Shown: in pieces, positions 50,578 to 59,373 of the stretch | Numbering within the stretch: position 1 is the stretch's first letter | Layout: each line of letters begins with the position of its first letter | NCBI GenBank assembly: GCA_964525605.1 | Contig: CAZGKT010000010.1 | Location: forward strand, 1 to 64,000 | Reading direction: 5' to 3' | DNA from: CAVTWJ01 sp964525605 | GTDB taxonomy: Bacteria; Oederibacteriota; Muellerivitia; Muellerivitales; Muellerivitaceae | Length of the DNA stretch: 64,000 nucleotides | The notes under the pieces: generated by a model | Databases searched by the model: none | Told to the model about the DNA's origin: nothing | Seen by the model: the letters and a program-made list of their open reading frames with translations, nothing else | Position numbers and translations under genes: made by a program

Positions 50578-51511
50578 AACAACGAGGGGAGGACTTGGGG
50601 CGATCGTACTCATTCTATTTTTTCAAGGTTCGCAGGCCCTGTTTGCCAAGACCGTCGAAGTCGAGGTCGGCGGAGACGATACTGCTTCCAATTCTGTCTC
50701 AACCGGACCCTCGACCTTGACTGGAACGCAAGTGGCTTCTCCCGAAACGTTGGTTCGAAATCAGGATATGGGTTCTCCAGCGGACGGAAGCGGGAGTTCT
50801 CCTAGTGGCAAAAGGGTGCGTGCGCCCCAGGATTTTAGTTTCTATTCGTTTTTAGCTTCGGGTTTCGTCGTTTCCGATTCTGAACCCAGCGGGGTTATGG
50901 GAAAAGTCGTAACCCTCGCCGGAGACCCACTCAACTATAGCCAGCCGTCGGAACCGCATATCCAGCTTGAAAAGCCTTCTCGTTCAAAAGTTGGAGATCT
51001 CTTAACGGTTTACCATCTTTTTGACGATTCTTTGTCTGGTTCAGGATTGAATTTTCAGGGTTCCTGGGCGGAAACCCGAGCCGTGGTTCAGGTCGAAGAA
51101 ATAGTCAAGAATGTCGCCACGGTTAAAATTATTCAGTCCTTTGCGCCTTTCGCCGGGGGGGATCAGGTCCGGGATTATGGAATCGACGTCAAGCGGTGGA
51201 AAAGGGCACAAACCAAAAAGAACCTTCCGCTGACTGAAATTCACTGTTACGTGGCTGGAGGACCGGCCATGAATATGAACTTCAAACAATCGGATAATGT
51301 GGTGTTAACTGCCGGGGACCGAAAGGGCGTGGTGGAGGGAATGGTCTTTGCGGTGGGTAAAAAAGTTGAACGGGGATCGGAAGGAGACCCGGTCGTGACC
51401 CAAATTGGGTCCGCTGAGGTTTTTTATTGCGGGAACTCTTACAGCTTAGCTCGTGTCACCCGGTCCCAAGAAGTCATTCAGCAGGGGTTCACGGCCGTTT
51501 ACCGGCCGTGA
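50567..51511 (+). CDS. secreted protein of unknown function
   Basis: 314 aa. Signal peptide (GLGAIVLILFFQGSQALFAK), a Ser/Thr/Gly-rich linker (about 30-90), then a beta-rich domain (GVMGKVVTLAGDPLNYS, VGDLLTVYHLFDD, VVQVEEIVKNVATVKIIQSF). The repeated SVxVGD-type strands are reminiscent of FlgT or LPP-like beta domains, which I cannot confirm. It overlaps the previous gene by 11 bases. Confidence 0.55.
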   Translation: MYVKTTRGGLGAIVLILFFQGSQALFAKTVEVEVGGDDTASNSVSTGPSTLTGTQVASPETLVRNQDMGSPADGSGSSPSGKRVRAPQDFSFYSFLASGFVVSDSEPSGVMGKVVTLAGDPLNYSQPSEPHIQLEKPSRSKVGDLLTVYHLFDDSLSGSGLNFQGSWAETRAVVQVEEIVKNVATVKIIQSFAPFAGGDQVRDYGIDVKRWKRAQTKKNLPLTEIHCYVAGGPAMNMNFKQSDNVVLTAGDRKGVVEGMVFAVGKKVERGSEGDPVVTQIGSAEVFYCGNSYSLARVTRSQEVIQQGFTAVYRP

Positions 51512-51520
51512 ATATCAACC

Positions 51521-52408
51521 TTGCCCCCTACTCCCGCCCCTGACCTGTCCGCAAGTCGCGGAACAAATGAAGAACCGCTGTTGCAAGGCATCTTGGATCA
51601 TTTGTTAGCCGCAAAGGGGTTTGACGCCTCTCAATACAAACGAAACTATATCAAGCGCCGGATCGCGGTCAGGATGAGGGCCACTGGCGCATCTACCTAC
51701 GAAGAATACAACCGCATCCTTAAACTGAAAAAGGAGGAAGCGGGCCTTCTTTTAGATCGTCTCACCATTCATGTCACGGGTTTCTTTCGGGATCCGGCTG
51801 TCTTTCGCGCTTTGAAAGAAAGATTTTTTTCTAGGCCTCTGGAAAATGGGCCTTTCCGTGTTTGGTCGGCTGGCTGTAGTACCGGGGAGGAAGCCTATTC
51901 GACGGCAATCGCTCTGAAGGACTGGGCTTTGGAACATCCCCCCTTTCCCTTTGAAATATGGGCCACAGACATCGATTCCCAAAGCGTCGGGGCCGCAGAG
52001 AGGGCTCGGTATCCCGTAGCGGCGCTCGGCAAAATGGATCGGGCTCACCAGTCACGTTGGTTTTATGTCCAACAAGAAAAGGCGGTTGTGGCGGAGGATT
52101 TAAAAAAACATGTTCGTTTTCGAACCCATGACCTGCTGGGAGATTGGCCGCTGGACCTTGCGCGATTCGACTTGATTCTTTGCCGGAATGTCCTGATCTA
52201 CATGACCGCTCCTCAGCAGCAAATTCTTTATGAACGGTTCGCCCAGTCTCTCGTTGCGGGGGGCTTTTTGGTATTAGGTTTGACCGAAACCTTGATGGGA
52301 AAAGCTCGAAATTTGTACCAGTGCGTGGATGTGAGGCATCGGATCTATCGAACCCTTTTGGTGGATCCAACAAAGGAAGACGCAAAAGTGGAGGAGTCCC
52401 TTGGATAG
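51521..52408 (+). CDS. cheR: chemotaxis methyltransferase CheR
   Basis: 295 aa. The N-terminal helical domain (YKRNYIKRRIAVRMRATGASTYEEY) binds the receptor; the SAM domain has VWSAGCSTGEEAYS, ATDIDSQSV, and ILCRNVLIYM. It methylates glutamates of chemoreceptors. The start is probably TTG 51521 although no ribosome site is obvious. The next gene overlaps it. No MCP gene is in the window, so its receptor lies elsewhere. Confidence 0.92.
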   Translation: MPPTPAPDLSASRGTNEEPLLQGILDHLLAAKGFDASQYKRNYIKRRIAVRMRATGASTYEEYNRILKLKKEEAGLLLDRLTIHVTGFFRDPAVFRALKERFFSRPLENGPFRVWSAGCSTGEEAYSTAIALKDWALEHPPFPFEIWATDIDSQSVGAAERARYPVAALGKMDRAHQSRWFYVQQEKAVVAEDLKKHVRFRTHDLLGDWPLDLARFDLILCRNVLIYMTAPQQQILYERFAQSLVAGGFLVLGLTETLMGKARNLYQCVDVRHRIYRTLLVDPTKEDAKVEESLG

Positions 52409-53579
52409 AGCCCAAGACCATATCAACCTGGGAACCGCCTTTTCCATTTCCAAGCGATACGAGGACGCCATCGTTGAATTCCGCAAGGCGTTGGAATTAA
52501 GCCCCTCGGATGGCGAAATTCTATTTCAATTGGGGGGGCTTTGCACCAACCTGGGGCGTTACGGTGAGGCCCAGGAATACTATCGCCGGGCTCTCGAGAT
52601 CAACCCCATGAATCTCAATGCCCATTGCAAGCTGGGGCTTTTGCTTGAGGCGGAAGGCAAGTATGAGGAAGCCGTCCGGGAATTCGAAAAGGCTTTAGAA
52701 TTAAACCCCGCCGACGCAGGTCTGCATAATAACCTCGGAAACGTGCTGGCCAAGATGGGACGTTATCCCCAGGCCCTGGATCAATATCGCCGTTATACCG
52801 CCATCAACCCCAAGAACGCTGAAATTTTTTTCAAGATGGGTTTTGCGCATGAACAGACGGGTGAGATCGACTCGGCCATCGAGGATTATATCCAGGCCCT
52901 TCAGATCAATCCCCGTCACGCGGCGGTACACGCCATTTTGGGGAATGCCCTATCCAAACGGGGAAAATTCAACGAGGCTTTAGTCCGTTACGAGGAAGCC
53001 TTGAGCTTGAATCCCCATGAGCCCGAGGTTCATTTTCGCATGGGGGTGGTGCTGATGAACCTGGGACAATACGACCGGGCCTTGGAAATCCTGGAACAGG
53101 CTCTCCAGCGAAATCCCCTCAACGCCGAGGTCTATCTAAAGCTGGGAATGATCCACGCGGGTCGGGGTCGGCATGAGGATGCAATCCGGATGTATAAAAA
53201 AGTAATGGAAATTAATCCCCATGACGCCAGCGTGCATAACGTGCTGGGTTATATCTACGACAAGCAGGGGGATTCGGAGAAGGCCATGGAGGAATACATG
53301 GCCGCGAAGACCTTGAACCCGAATGACCTGGTGATTCTTGACAACTTGGGAAACCTTCTCTACAAGAATGGCAGGTTCGACGAAGCGGTGGAGAATTACG
53401 CCCATGTCGTGACCTTGAACCCGGCCCACGGGGACGCCCATGCGAAACTCGGGAACCTTTATCTCAAAAAGGGCGAAAAGAATCTGGCGATCAGTCACTG
53501 GGAGAAAGCCCTGGCGCTGGAACCCCAGAATGAAATACTTAAAAACAACCTGAAATTCGTCAAGGGAAACCCGGCATGA
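52401..53579 (+). CDS. TPR-repeat protein 1 of the chemosensory operon
   Basis: 392 aa from TTG 52401 with GGAGGAG before it. About 11 tandem 34-residue TPR repeats cover nearly its whole length (for example AVREFEKALELNPADAGLHN, ALDQYRRYTAINPKNAEIF). Such superhelical scaffolds bind peptides or other proteins. It overlaps CheR by 8 bases and the CheW fusion by 4, so it is part of the same transcript and probably links CheR or a pilus system to the array. Confidence 0.85.
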   Translation: MDRAQDHINLGTAFSISKRYEDAIVEFRKALELSPSDGEILFQLGGLCTNLGRYGEAQEYYRRALEINPMNLNAHCKLGLLLEAEGKYEEAVREFEKALELNPADAGLHNNLGNVLAKMGRYPQALDQYRRYTAINPKNAEIFFKMGFAHEQTGEIDSAIEDYIQALQINPRHAAVHAILGNALSKRGKFNEALVRYEEALSLNPHEPEVHFRMGVVLMNLGQYDRALEILEQALQRNPLNAEVYLKLGMIHAGRGRHEDAIRMYKKVMEINPHDASVHNVLGYIYDKQGDSEKAMEEYMAAKTLNPNDLVILDNLGNLLYKNGRFDEAVENYAHVVTLNPAHGDAHAKLGNLYLKKGEKNLAISHWEKALALEPQNEILKNNLKFVKGNPA

Positions 53580-54214
53580 CGCCTCTGCACCAGGAGAAAA
53601 CCCTGGGGGAGCTTCTGCGGCAGGCGGGCAAAATCACGTCCCGACAGATTCAGGTAGCCCTGGCCGAGCAGCGGAAAAGTCATGAACCCATTGGAAAGGT
53701 TCTGGTTCGCCTGGGGTTCGTGGAGGAAAGGGACATCCTACAGGTTTTACAGGGTCTTTCGACCCTGACCTTTGTCGTTGGAGGAGAGCTTTTTGGAGTT
53801 GAAACCTTTCGAGCCCGGGAAGTCATGAAGTTCACGCCTTTCCAACCGCTGGAGGGGTACGGGGCCTGGGTGGGGAATTGCCTTTTGCGTTCACGGGAGC
53901 TTCCTCTTCTCTCCCTGAGGCGGGTTTTAGGGCTGGGGGAGTCAGAGCGTCCCATCGCCACCTGGTTCATCGTTTTGGAGATTCGAGGGTTTCCGTTCCT
54001 CGTTTGGGTGGACGCCGTCAAGGAAGTAACCCGGTTCCGGGTGGATCAAATCGAGTCCCCCCCACCCTACCTTTTTGGAAAAAAGTCCGATTTATTTTAT
54101 TGTTTGGGTAAAATAAAAGACGATTTGTACTCCATACTGAATCCCGAAAAATTGCTGGAGGAGGGGCCTCTTCCGCCCTCCATCCCCAGGGGAACCCATG
54201 CCGACCCGGCCTGA
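53576..54214 (+). CDS. CheW fused to an N-terminal MshEN/GspE-N-like domain
   Basis: 212 aa. Residues about 8-60 read TLGELLRQAGKITSRQIQVA, then a second PIGKVLVRLGFVEERDILQV unit: the paired motif pattern (L-GE-L...G.I....L..AL) of the MshEN/GspE-N domain, which in other proteins binds cyclic di-GMP. Residues about 60-190 are a CheW domain (FVVGGELFGVETFRAREVM, ELPLLSLRRVLGL, VWVDAVKEVTRF). The first repeat has T in place of the Arg expected at its start. A CheW adaptor with a c-di-GMP-type sensor would couple two signalling routes; binding is not proven. Confidence 0.78.
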   Translation: MTPLHQEKTLGELLRQAGKITSRQIQVALAEQRKSHEPIGKVLVRLGFVEERDILQVLQGLSTLTFVVGGELFGVETFRAREVMKFTPFQPLEGYGAWVGNCLLRSRELPLLSLRRVLGLGESERPIATWFIVLEIRGFPFLVWVDAVKEVTRFRVDQIESPPPYLFGKKSDLFYCLGKIKDDLYSILNPEKLLEEGPLPPSIPRGTHADPA

Positions 54215-56408
54215 CATCAAAATGATTCGTGAAATGGCCAATGGTTCCGACCAAGGGGACGCTTCCACCCACAACAACCTAGGCGTTTTTTATTATTCCA
54301 AAGGTATGTCCGCAGAGGCCTTGAAGGAGTTTCGAACCGCCCTGGAAGTGGATCCAGAAAATACTCAGGCGCTTGAAAACCTGAAATCGGTCAACCGACA
54401 GACGGGCCTTTATGACCGCACTCTGGAAGCTTATAAAAAATCCGTTCAGATGTTTCCCGCAGATCCGGAAGCGGTCTATAACCTGGCCAACGCCTACCGA
54501 TACACTGGCCAGTTTGAAAAAGCCGTGGAGGAATACCGAAAGACCCTCGAACTTAAACCCGAACATCCCTTCGCCCGCAACTATCTGGGGATCTGTTTCA
54601 AGTGCCTAGGCCTCCTGGACGACGCCGTGAGGGAATTCAAAACGGCCGTCGATGCCAACCCTTATTTTGCCGATCTGCACAACCACCTGGGCGAGGTCTA
54701 TTACAAGAAAGCCATGATCAACGAGGCGTTGATCGAGTTCAAAAAAGCGGTTTCGTTGAACCCCGATTATCCTGGGGCGCATTACAACCTCAGTTTCGTT
54801 TACGGCGACAAAAACATGCTGGAGGAAGCCGAGAGGGAATTTAAAAGGGCGGTGGATCTGAACCCCAATTATGGCCAAGGCGCCCAGGCGCTCCTTTCCA
54901 TCGAGCGTTCCAAAACGATGGAGGAAAGGGTGGCGGAGCAAGTCGCGACCCAGCCGGCGGCTTCTTCAGCGGAAACTTTTCTGAGCCTAGCCGCAGCCTA
55001 CAAGGGCAAGGGGCTCCTGGACGAGGCCGTTCGGGAATACAAAAGGGCTATCGAGTCGAACCCGGCGGAGGAAAAACTCTATCGGGCATTGGGGGAAACC
55101 CTTCTTCAAAAGGGGCTCATGGAAGACGCCCTTCATTCTTTCCGAAAAGCTGTCGGTCTCGCCCCGAACAATGTGGATAACCGGATACAGTGCGGGGTGG
55201 CGTTACGGGAGCTCAACCGAAATGAGGAGGCTGCCCTGGAGTTTCAAAAGGCGGTCGACCTCATGCCGGGTTCCAGCATGGCCCATTTCGAAATGGGAGT
55301 CACTTACTTCAAAATGGGTGAAAGCGAGAAGGCCACCCGCGAGGTCCGAGGGGCCTTGGAATTGGATCCCCAGAACGCCGAAGCTCATTATTACCTTGGG
55401 GTTTATTACTACAAGGTCAACCTGTTCGATGAGGCCATTCGAGAGATCACCTTGGCAATGGAACAGAATGTTTCCATCGCTTCCAGCGCCGAGGCTCTGA
55501 CCTACATGGGTCTGGCACTGGCTGACAAGGGCCGTTTTGAGGAGGCCATCGCCGAGTATAAAAAAGCCCTGGAATTCGACCCAAAAAATTCCATCATCTA
55601 TAATTCTCTTGGGGTGGCCTATAAAAACGCTGCCCAGATGCCGGAGGCCATCCGTTCTTACCGGCGCGCCATTGAACTTAACCCCCGCTACGCCAAAGCC
55701 TACAACAATTTGGGTGTGGTTTATTTCAAACAAAGTCAGTATGAGAAGGCGATTGAGGTTTTCCAGAAAGCCGTTGAGATCGAACCCGATTACAAGACTG
55801 CCCAGAACAACCTGACCGTTGCCCTGAAGAAGAAAAACGTCCTGACCGAAACTTCCGAGGCTTTGATCAAACAAATCATGGCTGATCCAGAGAACGCCGC
55901 CCTTCACCAAAATCTGGGGCTCCTCTACAAAAACACGGGGCAATATCCCGAAGCTGTGCGCGAATTTAACGAGGCCATCCGGATTAGTCCCAAAAACCGT
56001 GATGCCCTGATCCATTTAGGCGACACCCATCTGCTTCTGGATCGCATGGATGAGGCCGTTAAGGTTTTGGCGAAGGCGGTTGCCTGTGATCCCCTCCATC
56101 CAGAAGCCCATCTTCAACTCGGCAAAGTTTACATTCGGCGGGGATGGTGGGATGAAGCTCAGGTGGAGATGAAGAAAGCTCAGGAACTAAAACCCGGCCT
56201 ATCCGAGATTCATTTTCACCTTGGCCAGATTTACCGTTCCAAAAGCTGGTGGGATGAGGCCCTCAAAGAATTTCAACTTTACCTAGACACCCCAACCCCG
56301 GATGAGGAAAAAGGATCCCAGGCGATTGACTGGATCCGTCAGATTCAGGTTTGGAAAGCCGAACTGCAAATTTCCCCTTCGGCCGGCCAATCCAAGCTCA
56401 TCAAATGA
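54198..56408 (+). CDS. TPR-repeat protein 2 of the chemosensory operon
   Basis: 736 aa. About 20 TPR repeats (for example AYNNLGVVYFKQSQYEKAIE, VYNLANAYRYTGQFEKAVEE), interrupted by a loop near residue 240. No enzyme motif. It starts inside the CheW fusion's last codons (AGGGGA before ATG 54198) and precedes the PII gene. Length and regularity suggest a scaffold of the same type as the gene at 52401. Confidence 0.85.
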   Translation: MPTRPDIKMIREMANGSDQGDASTHNNLGVFYYSKGMSAEALKEFRTALEVDPENTQALENLKSVNRQTGLYDRTLEAYKKSVQMFPADPEAVYNLANAYRYTGQFEKAVEEYRKTLELKPEHPFARNYLGICFKCLGLLDDAVREFKTAVDANPYFADLHNHLGEVYYKKAMINEALIEFKKAVSLNPDYPGAHYNLSFVYGDKNMLEEAEREFKRAVDLNPNYGQGAQALLSIERSKTMEERVAEQVATQPAASSAETFLSLAAAYKGKGLLDEAVREYKRAIESNPAEEKLYRALGETLLQKGLMEDALHSFRKAVGLAPNNVDNRIQCGVALRELNRNEEAALEFQKAVDLMPGSSMAHFEMGVTYFKMGESEKATREVRGALELDPQNAEAHYYLGVYYYKVNLFDEAIREITLAMEQNVSIASSAEALTYMGLALADKGRFEEAIAEYKKALEFDPKNSIIYNSLGVAYKNAAQMPEAIRSYRRAIELNPRYAKAYNNLGVVYFKQSQYEKAIEVFQKAVEIEPDYKTAQNNLTVALKKKNVLTETSEALIKQIMADPENAALHQNLGLLYKNTGQYPEAVREFNEAIRISPKNRDALIHLGDTHLLLDRMDEAVKVLAKAVACDPLHPEAHLQLGKVYIRRGWWDEAQVEMKKAQELKPGLSEIHFHLGQIYRSKSWWDEALKEFQLYLDTPTPDEEKGSQAIDWIRQIQVWKAELQISPSAGQSKLIK

Positions 56409-56418
56409 TAGGGATCCC

Positions 56419-56757
56419 ATGAAAATCATCCTGTGCATGTTTTCAGCAAAAAAACTGGACCCGGTCAAAAAGGCCCTTTGGGAAGCGGGGATCCGGGGGG
56501 TGACCCTTTCGGAAGGTTCCGGTTACGGCTATCAACGTGTGCAGGTGGAATCGGTGCAGGGATCGGATTATAAGGTACAATACCAAGACCGTTTGAGGTT
56601 GGAAATCGTCCTTCCCGACAACGAAGTCGAGAGGGTGGTGGATTTGCTGTTGGAAGTGATCCGGACAGGGCGTATTGGGGACGGAAAAATTTTCATCCTT
56701 CCGGTGGAAGATGTGATTCGGATCCGTACGGGGGAAAGAGGCGAAAATGCCCTCTAG
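56419..56757 (+). CDS. PII signalling protein (GlnB/GlnK family)
   Basis: 112 aa, the full PII length. LDPVKKALWEAGIRGVTLSE, a full-length T-loop ending in GSDYKVQYQ with Tyr at the position of the classic uridylylation site, then RLRLEIVLPDNEVERVVD, GRIGDGKIFILPVEDVIRIRTGE at the C-terminus. PII proteins sense ATP/ADP and 2-oxoglutarate and bind target proteins. An amtB or glnA neighbour would be normal; here it lies in a chemosensory operon. ATG 56419 follows the TPR gene stop by 10 bases. Confidence 0.9.
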   Translation: MKIILCMFSAKKLDPVKKALWEAGIRGVTLSEGSGYGYQRVQVESVQGSDYKVQYQDRLRLEIVLPDNEVERVVDLLLEVIRTGRIGDGKIFILPVEDVIRIRTGERGENAL

Positions 56758-56884
56758 GTCTTGCTTGGGTATGTTGCTGGAGGCTTCAACCAGGGACGGT
56801 TTTCCCGTTTAGTGGCTAACGTTTGAGCTTGTTCCGCTTTTAGAATCGCGAAAGATTGAATTTAGACCTGCAAGGGAGGGTTTT

Positions 56885-57247
56885 GTGGCTCAAAAAATTC
56901 TTTTAGTCGATGACGCGTCCTTCATGCGCATGATGCTCAAGAACATCCTAGTGGGGGCGGGTTATGAAGTGGCTGGAGAAGCGGAAAATGGCGCCAAGGC
57001 TATCGAGCAATTCAAGTCGCTGAAGCCCGACCTAGTCATCATGGATATCATCATGCCGGAAATGGGCGGGATCGATGCGGTAAGGGAAATCGTCAAAGCC
57101 CAGCCCGGGGCCAAAATTCTCATGTGTAGTTCGATGGGCCAGCAATCCTTGGTGGTGGAGGCCATTCAGGCGGGCGCCAAAGATTTTATCGTCAAACCAT
57201 TCCAGCCCTCCAATGTTCTGGAAGCCGTCAAAAAGGTTCTCGGCTAG
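56885..57247 (+). CDS. CheY-type response regulator (receiver only)
   Basis: 120 aa from GTG 56885 (GGGAGGG before it). Acidic pocket D9/D10, phosphoacceptor D54 in VIMDIIMPEM, Thr/Ser switch in CSSMGQ and K in FIVKPF. A free receiver without an output domain, acting like CheY. A second CheY is at 59009; the two differ clearly in sequence. Confidence 0.93.
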   Translation: MAQKILLVDDASFMRMMLKNILVGAGYEVAGEAENGAKAIEQFKSLKPDLVIMDIIMPEMGGIDAVREIVKAQPGAKILMCSSMGQQSLVVEAIQAGAKDFIVKPFQPSNVLEAVKKVLG

Positions 57248-57318
57248 GACCGCCCCACCCAGCCCCGGAGGGCCTGAGGTTCCTTCGGTCTTGGCGCAAG
57301 AGAAAGGGACATCAAGTC

Positions 57319-57957
57319 GTGGAATTCAATTCCGAACCATTTACCGATTTTCAACTGGATGCAATGCGTGAAGTGGGCAACGTAGGGGCTGGTCACGCCG
57401 CCACCGCCCTTTCCCAGATGGTGGGGCGCCCCATTGGTATGTCCATTACCCAAGTACTCATCCTTCCGACTGAACAAATCGCGGGTTTTCTGGGTGGGGA
57501 GCAGGCCGATGTGGCGGCAGTTTACATGCCGGTTTACGGCGATATTTGTGGGGTAGTTTTGATTTTTTTTCCTCTTGATCTTCTTCCCGATTTGGCGGGG
57601 CTTCTCCTGAAACGAGAACCCCGCGCTTCCGGGGAGCTTTCCGACTTGGATCGTTCAGCCATCAAGGAGCTGGGGAGCATCCTGACCGGTTCCTATTTGA
57701 GCGCCCTTTATCGTTTCATCCATGTCCAGATGATTCATGGGGTTCCTACCCTGGTGGTGGATATGGCTCAGGCGATTTTAGACACGGTGTTAGTGGATCT
57801 AGAGCAAAAGGACGATTTTGCCATCGTGATCGAGACCCGGCTAACCGAGAATGATCGGCAATTGACCGGAAGGTTTTTCCTGCTGCCAGAGGCGGGAACC
57901 CTTCCTAAATTGTTCAAGGCTTTCACCCAATCCATTGAATCGCCCGGCAATGCCTGA
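57319..57957 (+). CDS. cheC: CheC phosphatase (first copy)
   Basis: 212 aa from GTG 57319. Removes phosphate from CheY-P. The first active motif AMREVGNVGAGHAATAL has the E..N pair; the second, AIKELGSILTGSYLSAL, has E but Ser in place of the usual Asn. The Ser may weaken one site. cheD follows and overlaps it by 8 bases, the usual CheC-CheD pairing. Confidence 0.88.
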   Translation: MEFNSEPFTDFQLDAMREVGNVGAGHAATALSQMVGRPIGMSITQVLILPTEQIAGFLGGEQADVAAVYMPVYGDICGVVLIFFPLDLLPDLAGLLLKREPRASGELSDLDRSAIKELGSILTGSYLSALYRFIHVQMIHGVPTLVVDMAQAILDTVLVDLEQKDDFAIVIETRLTENDRQLTGRFFLLPEAGTLPKLFKAFTQSIESPGNA

Positions 57958-58435
57958 GACGGATTGGTCCGTCGGGATCGCTGAAATGAAAACCGCTAAA
58001 AGTCCTGACCGGCTTACGGCCATCGGGTTGGGGTCCTGCGTGGGAGTGGCCGTGTGGGATGGGGATTCGGGTTGGGGCGCTTTGGCCCATATTATGCTTC
58101 CGGCCCAAAATACGCTTTCTCGTGCTCCCGTTCGGGGTAAGTTCGCCGATACGGCGGTTGAATGGCTTCTAGCTGAACTGGTCCAAAAGGGTGTCGACCA
58201 GGGTAGGTTGAAAGCGAAATTGGTGGGGGGGGCGAACATGTTCAATTCCATCCAATACAACCCCTTGCCGGTAGGTACACGAAATGTCATGGCCTGCCGT
58301 GAAGAATTGACAAAAAGAGGAATTCCAGTCTTGGGAGAAGATGTGGGAGGGTTCAAGGGTAGGTCCATTGTTTTTTCCCCTCAGGACGGCCGACTTGTGA
58401 TCCGCTCACTCAATCAACCGGAAAGGTGGATCTGA
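57950..58435 (+). CDS. cheD: chemoreceptor glutamine deamidase CheD
   Basis: 161 aa. Deamidates receptor glutamines. Catalytic Cys in GLGSCVGVAVWD and His in LAHIMLP; the C-terminal GGFKGRSIVF loop is kept. It overlaps cheC by 8 bases and leads straight into cheW. Confidence 0.92.
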   Translation: MPETDWSVGIAEMKTAKSPDRLTAIGLGSCVGVAVWDGDSGWGALAHIMLPAQNTLSRAPVRGKFADTAVEWLLAELVQKGVDQGRLKAKLVGGANMFNSIQYNPLPVGTRNVMACREELTKRGIPVLGEDVGGFKGRSIVFSPQDGRLVIRSLNQPERWI

Positions 58436-59005
58436 ATGTCTCCTGAAACCGCTCCCTTCGATCCTTCCGTCTTTTACCCAACGGCCGAACCTGGGAAAGG
58501 TCCGGAAATCGAGGGAACTTCTGCGGACGGAGATCCTCAAGCCCAACTGATTGTCTTTTTCCTGGCGGGCTGCGCTTTCGGTATTGCCATCCGACAGGTG
58601 AGGGAAATTTTGCGAGTGGGAAACATCACCCGAATGCCCAAGGCGCCTTCATTTTTGGAGGGCATTGTTCATTTGAGAGGCCGCATAACCCCGGTTCTTG
58701 ACCCCAAAAAGCGACTGGGCCTTCCCTTGACCGATCGCAGCGCAGACAGCCGCATCTTGGTGGTTGAGTGGAAGGAAACGATGATGGGTCTGATCGTGGA
58801 CCGGGTGACTGAAACGTTGAAAATTCATCGATCCGAACTCAAGGCTGTTTTGCCCGAAGGGGGACTGGGCGTAGACTCCGCTTTTTTTTCAGGTCTCTGG
58901 GAGGGGCCTGATCGTGAGGTACTATTGTTGAGTCTGGAAAACTTGATCCGTCTGGATGAACCTAATAGGGAGCCCGACCCTCGGTCCGGCCCTCAGGAGG
59001 AATAA
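58436..59005 (+). CDS. cheW: CheW adaptor
   Basis: 189 aa. A 35-residue flexible N-terminus, then a CheW domain (VFFLAGCAFGIAIRQVREIL, PSFLEGIVHLRGRITPVLDP, ILVVEWKETMMGLIVDRVTE). It bridges CheA and receptors. Separate from the fused CheW at 53576, so two adaptors serve this operon. It abuts cheD with no gap. Confidence 0.92.
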   Translation: MSPETAPFDPSVFYPTAEPGKGPEIEGTSADGDPQAQLIVFFLAGCAFGIAIRQVREILRVGNITRMPKAPSFLEGIVHLRGRITPVLDPKKRLGLPLTDRSADSRILVVEWKETMMGLIVDRVTETLKIHRSELKAVLPEGGLGVDSAFFSGLWEGPDREVLLLSLENLIRLDEPNREPDPRSGPQEE

Positions 59006-59008
59006 GCT

Positions 59009-59371
59009 TTGGCCATTCGAGTATTGTTTGTGGACGATTCATCTTTTATGCGTGGGATATTGAAGGGCATTATTTTAAAAGAACCCTTTTTGTTGGCGGG
59101 CGAGGCGGAAAACGGCCTGGAAGCGGTAGAACAATACCAAACCTTAAAACCCGATTTGGTCACGATGGACATCGTAATGCCCGAAATGGATGGGATCGAG
59201 GCGGTCAAGGCCATCCGGGCCATCAACCCTGACGCGCGTATCATCATGGTATCGGCTATGGGTCAGCAGGCCATGGTCATTGAAGCCATTCAAGCCGGTG
59301 CCCGTGATTTCATTATCAAACCCTTCCAGCCTCCCCGCGTGAACGAGTCTCTTAAGAGAGTGATGGGATAG
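59009..59371 (+). CDS. CheY-type response regulator (second copy)
   Basis: 120 aa from TTG 59009 with AGGAGG before it. D9/D10 pocket, D54 in VTMDIVMPEM, Ser in VSAMGQ and K in FIIKPF. A free receiver, the second CheY of this operon; it precedes cheB by two bases. Confidence 0.93.
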   Translation: MAIRVLFVDDSSFMRGILKGIILKEPFLLAGEAENGLEAVEQYQTLKPDLVTMDIVMPEMDGIEAVKAIRAINPDARIIMVSAMGQQAMVIEAIQAGARDFIIKPFQPPRVNESLKRVMG

Positions 59372-59373
59372 GC

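Noticed and set aside
52401..56408. Tandem DNA repeats in the TPR genes
   Set aside because: The periodicity is at the protein level (34 residues) and the DNA copies are diverged, as expected for TPR proteins.
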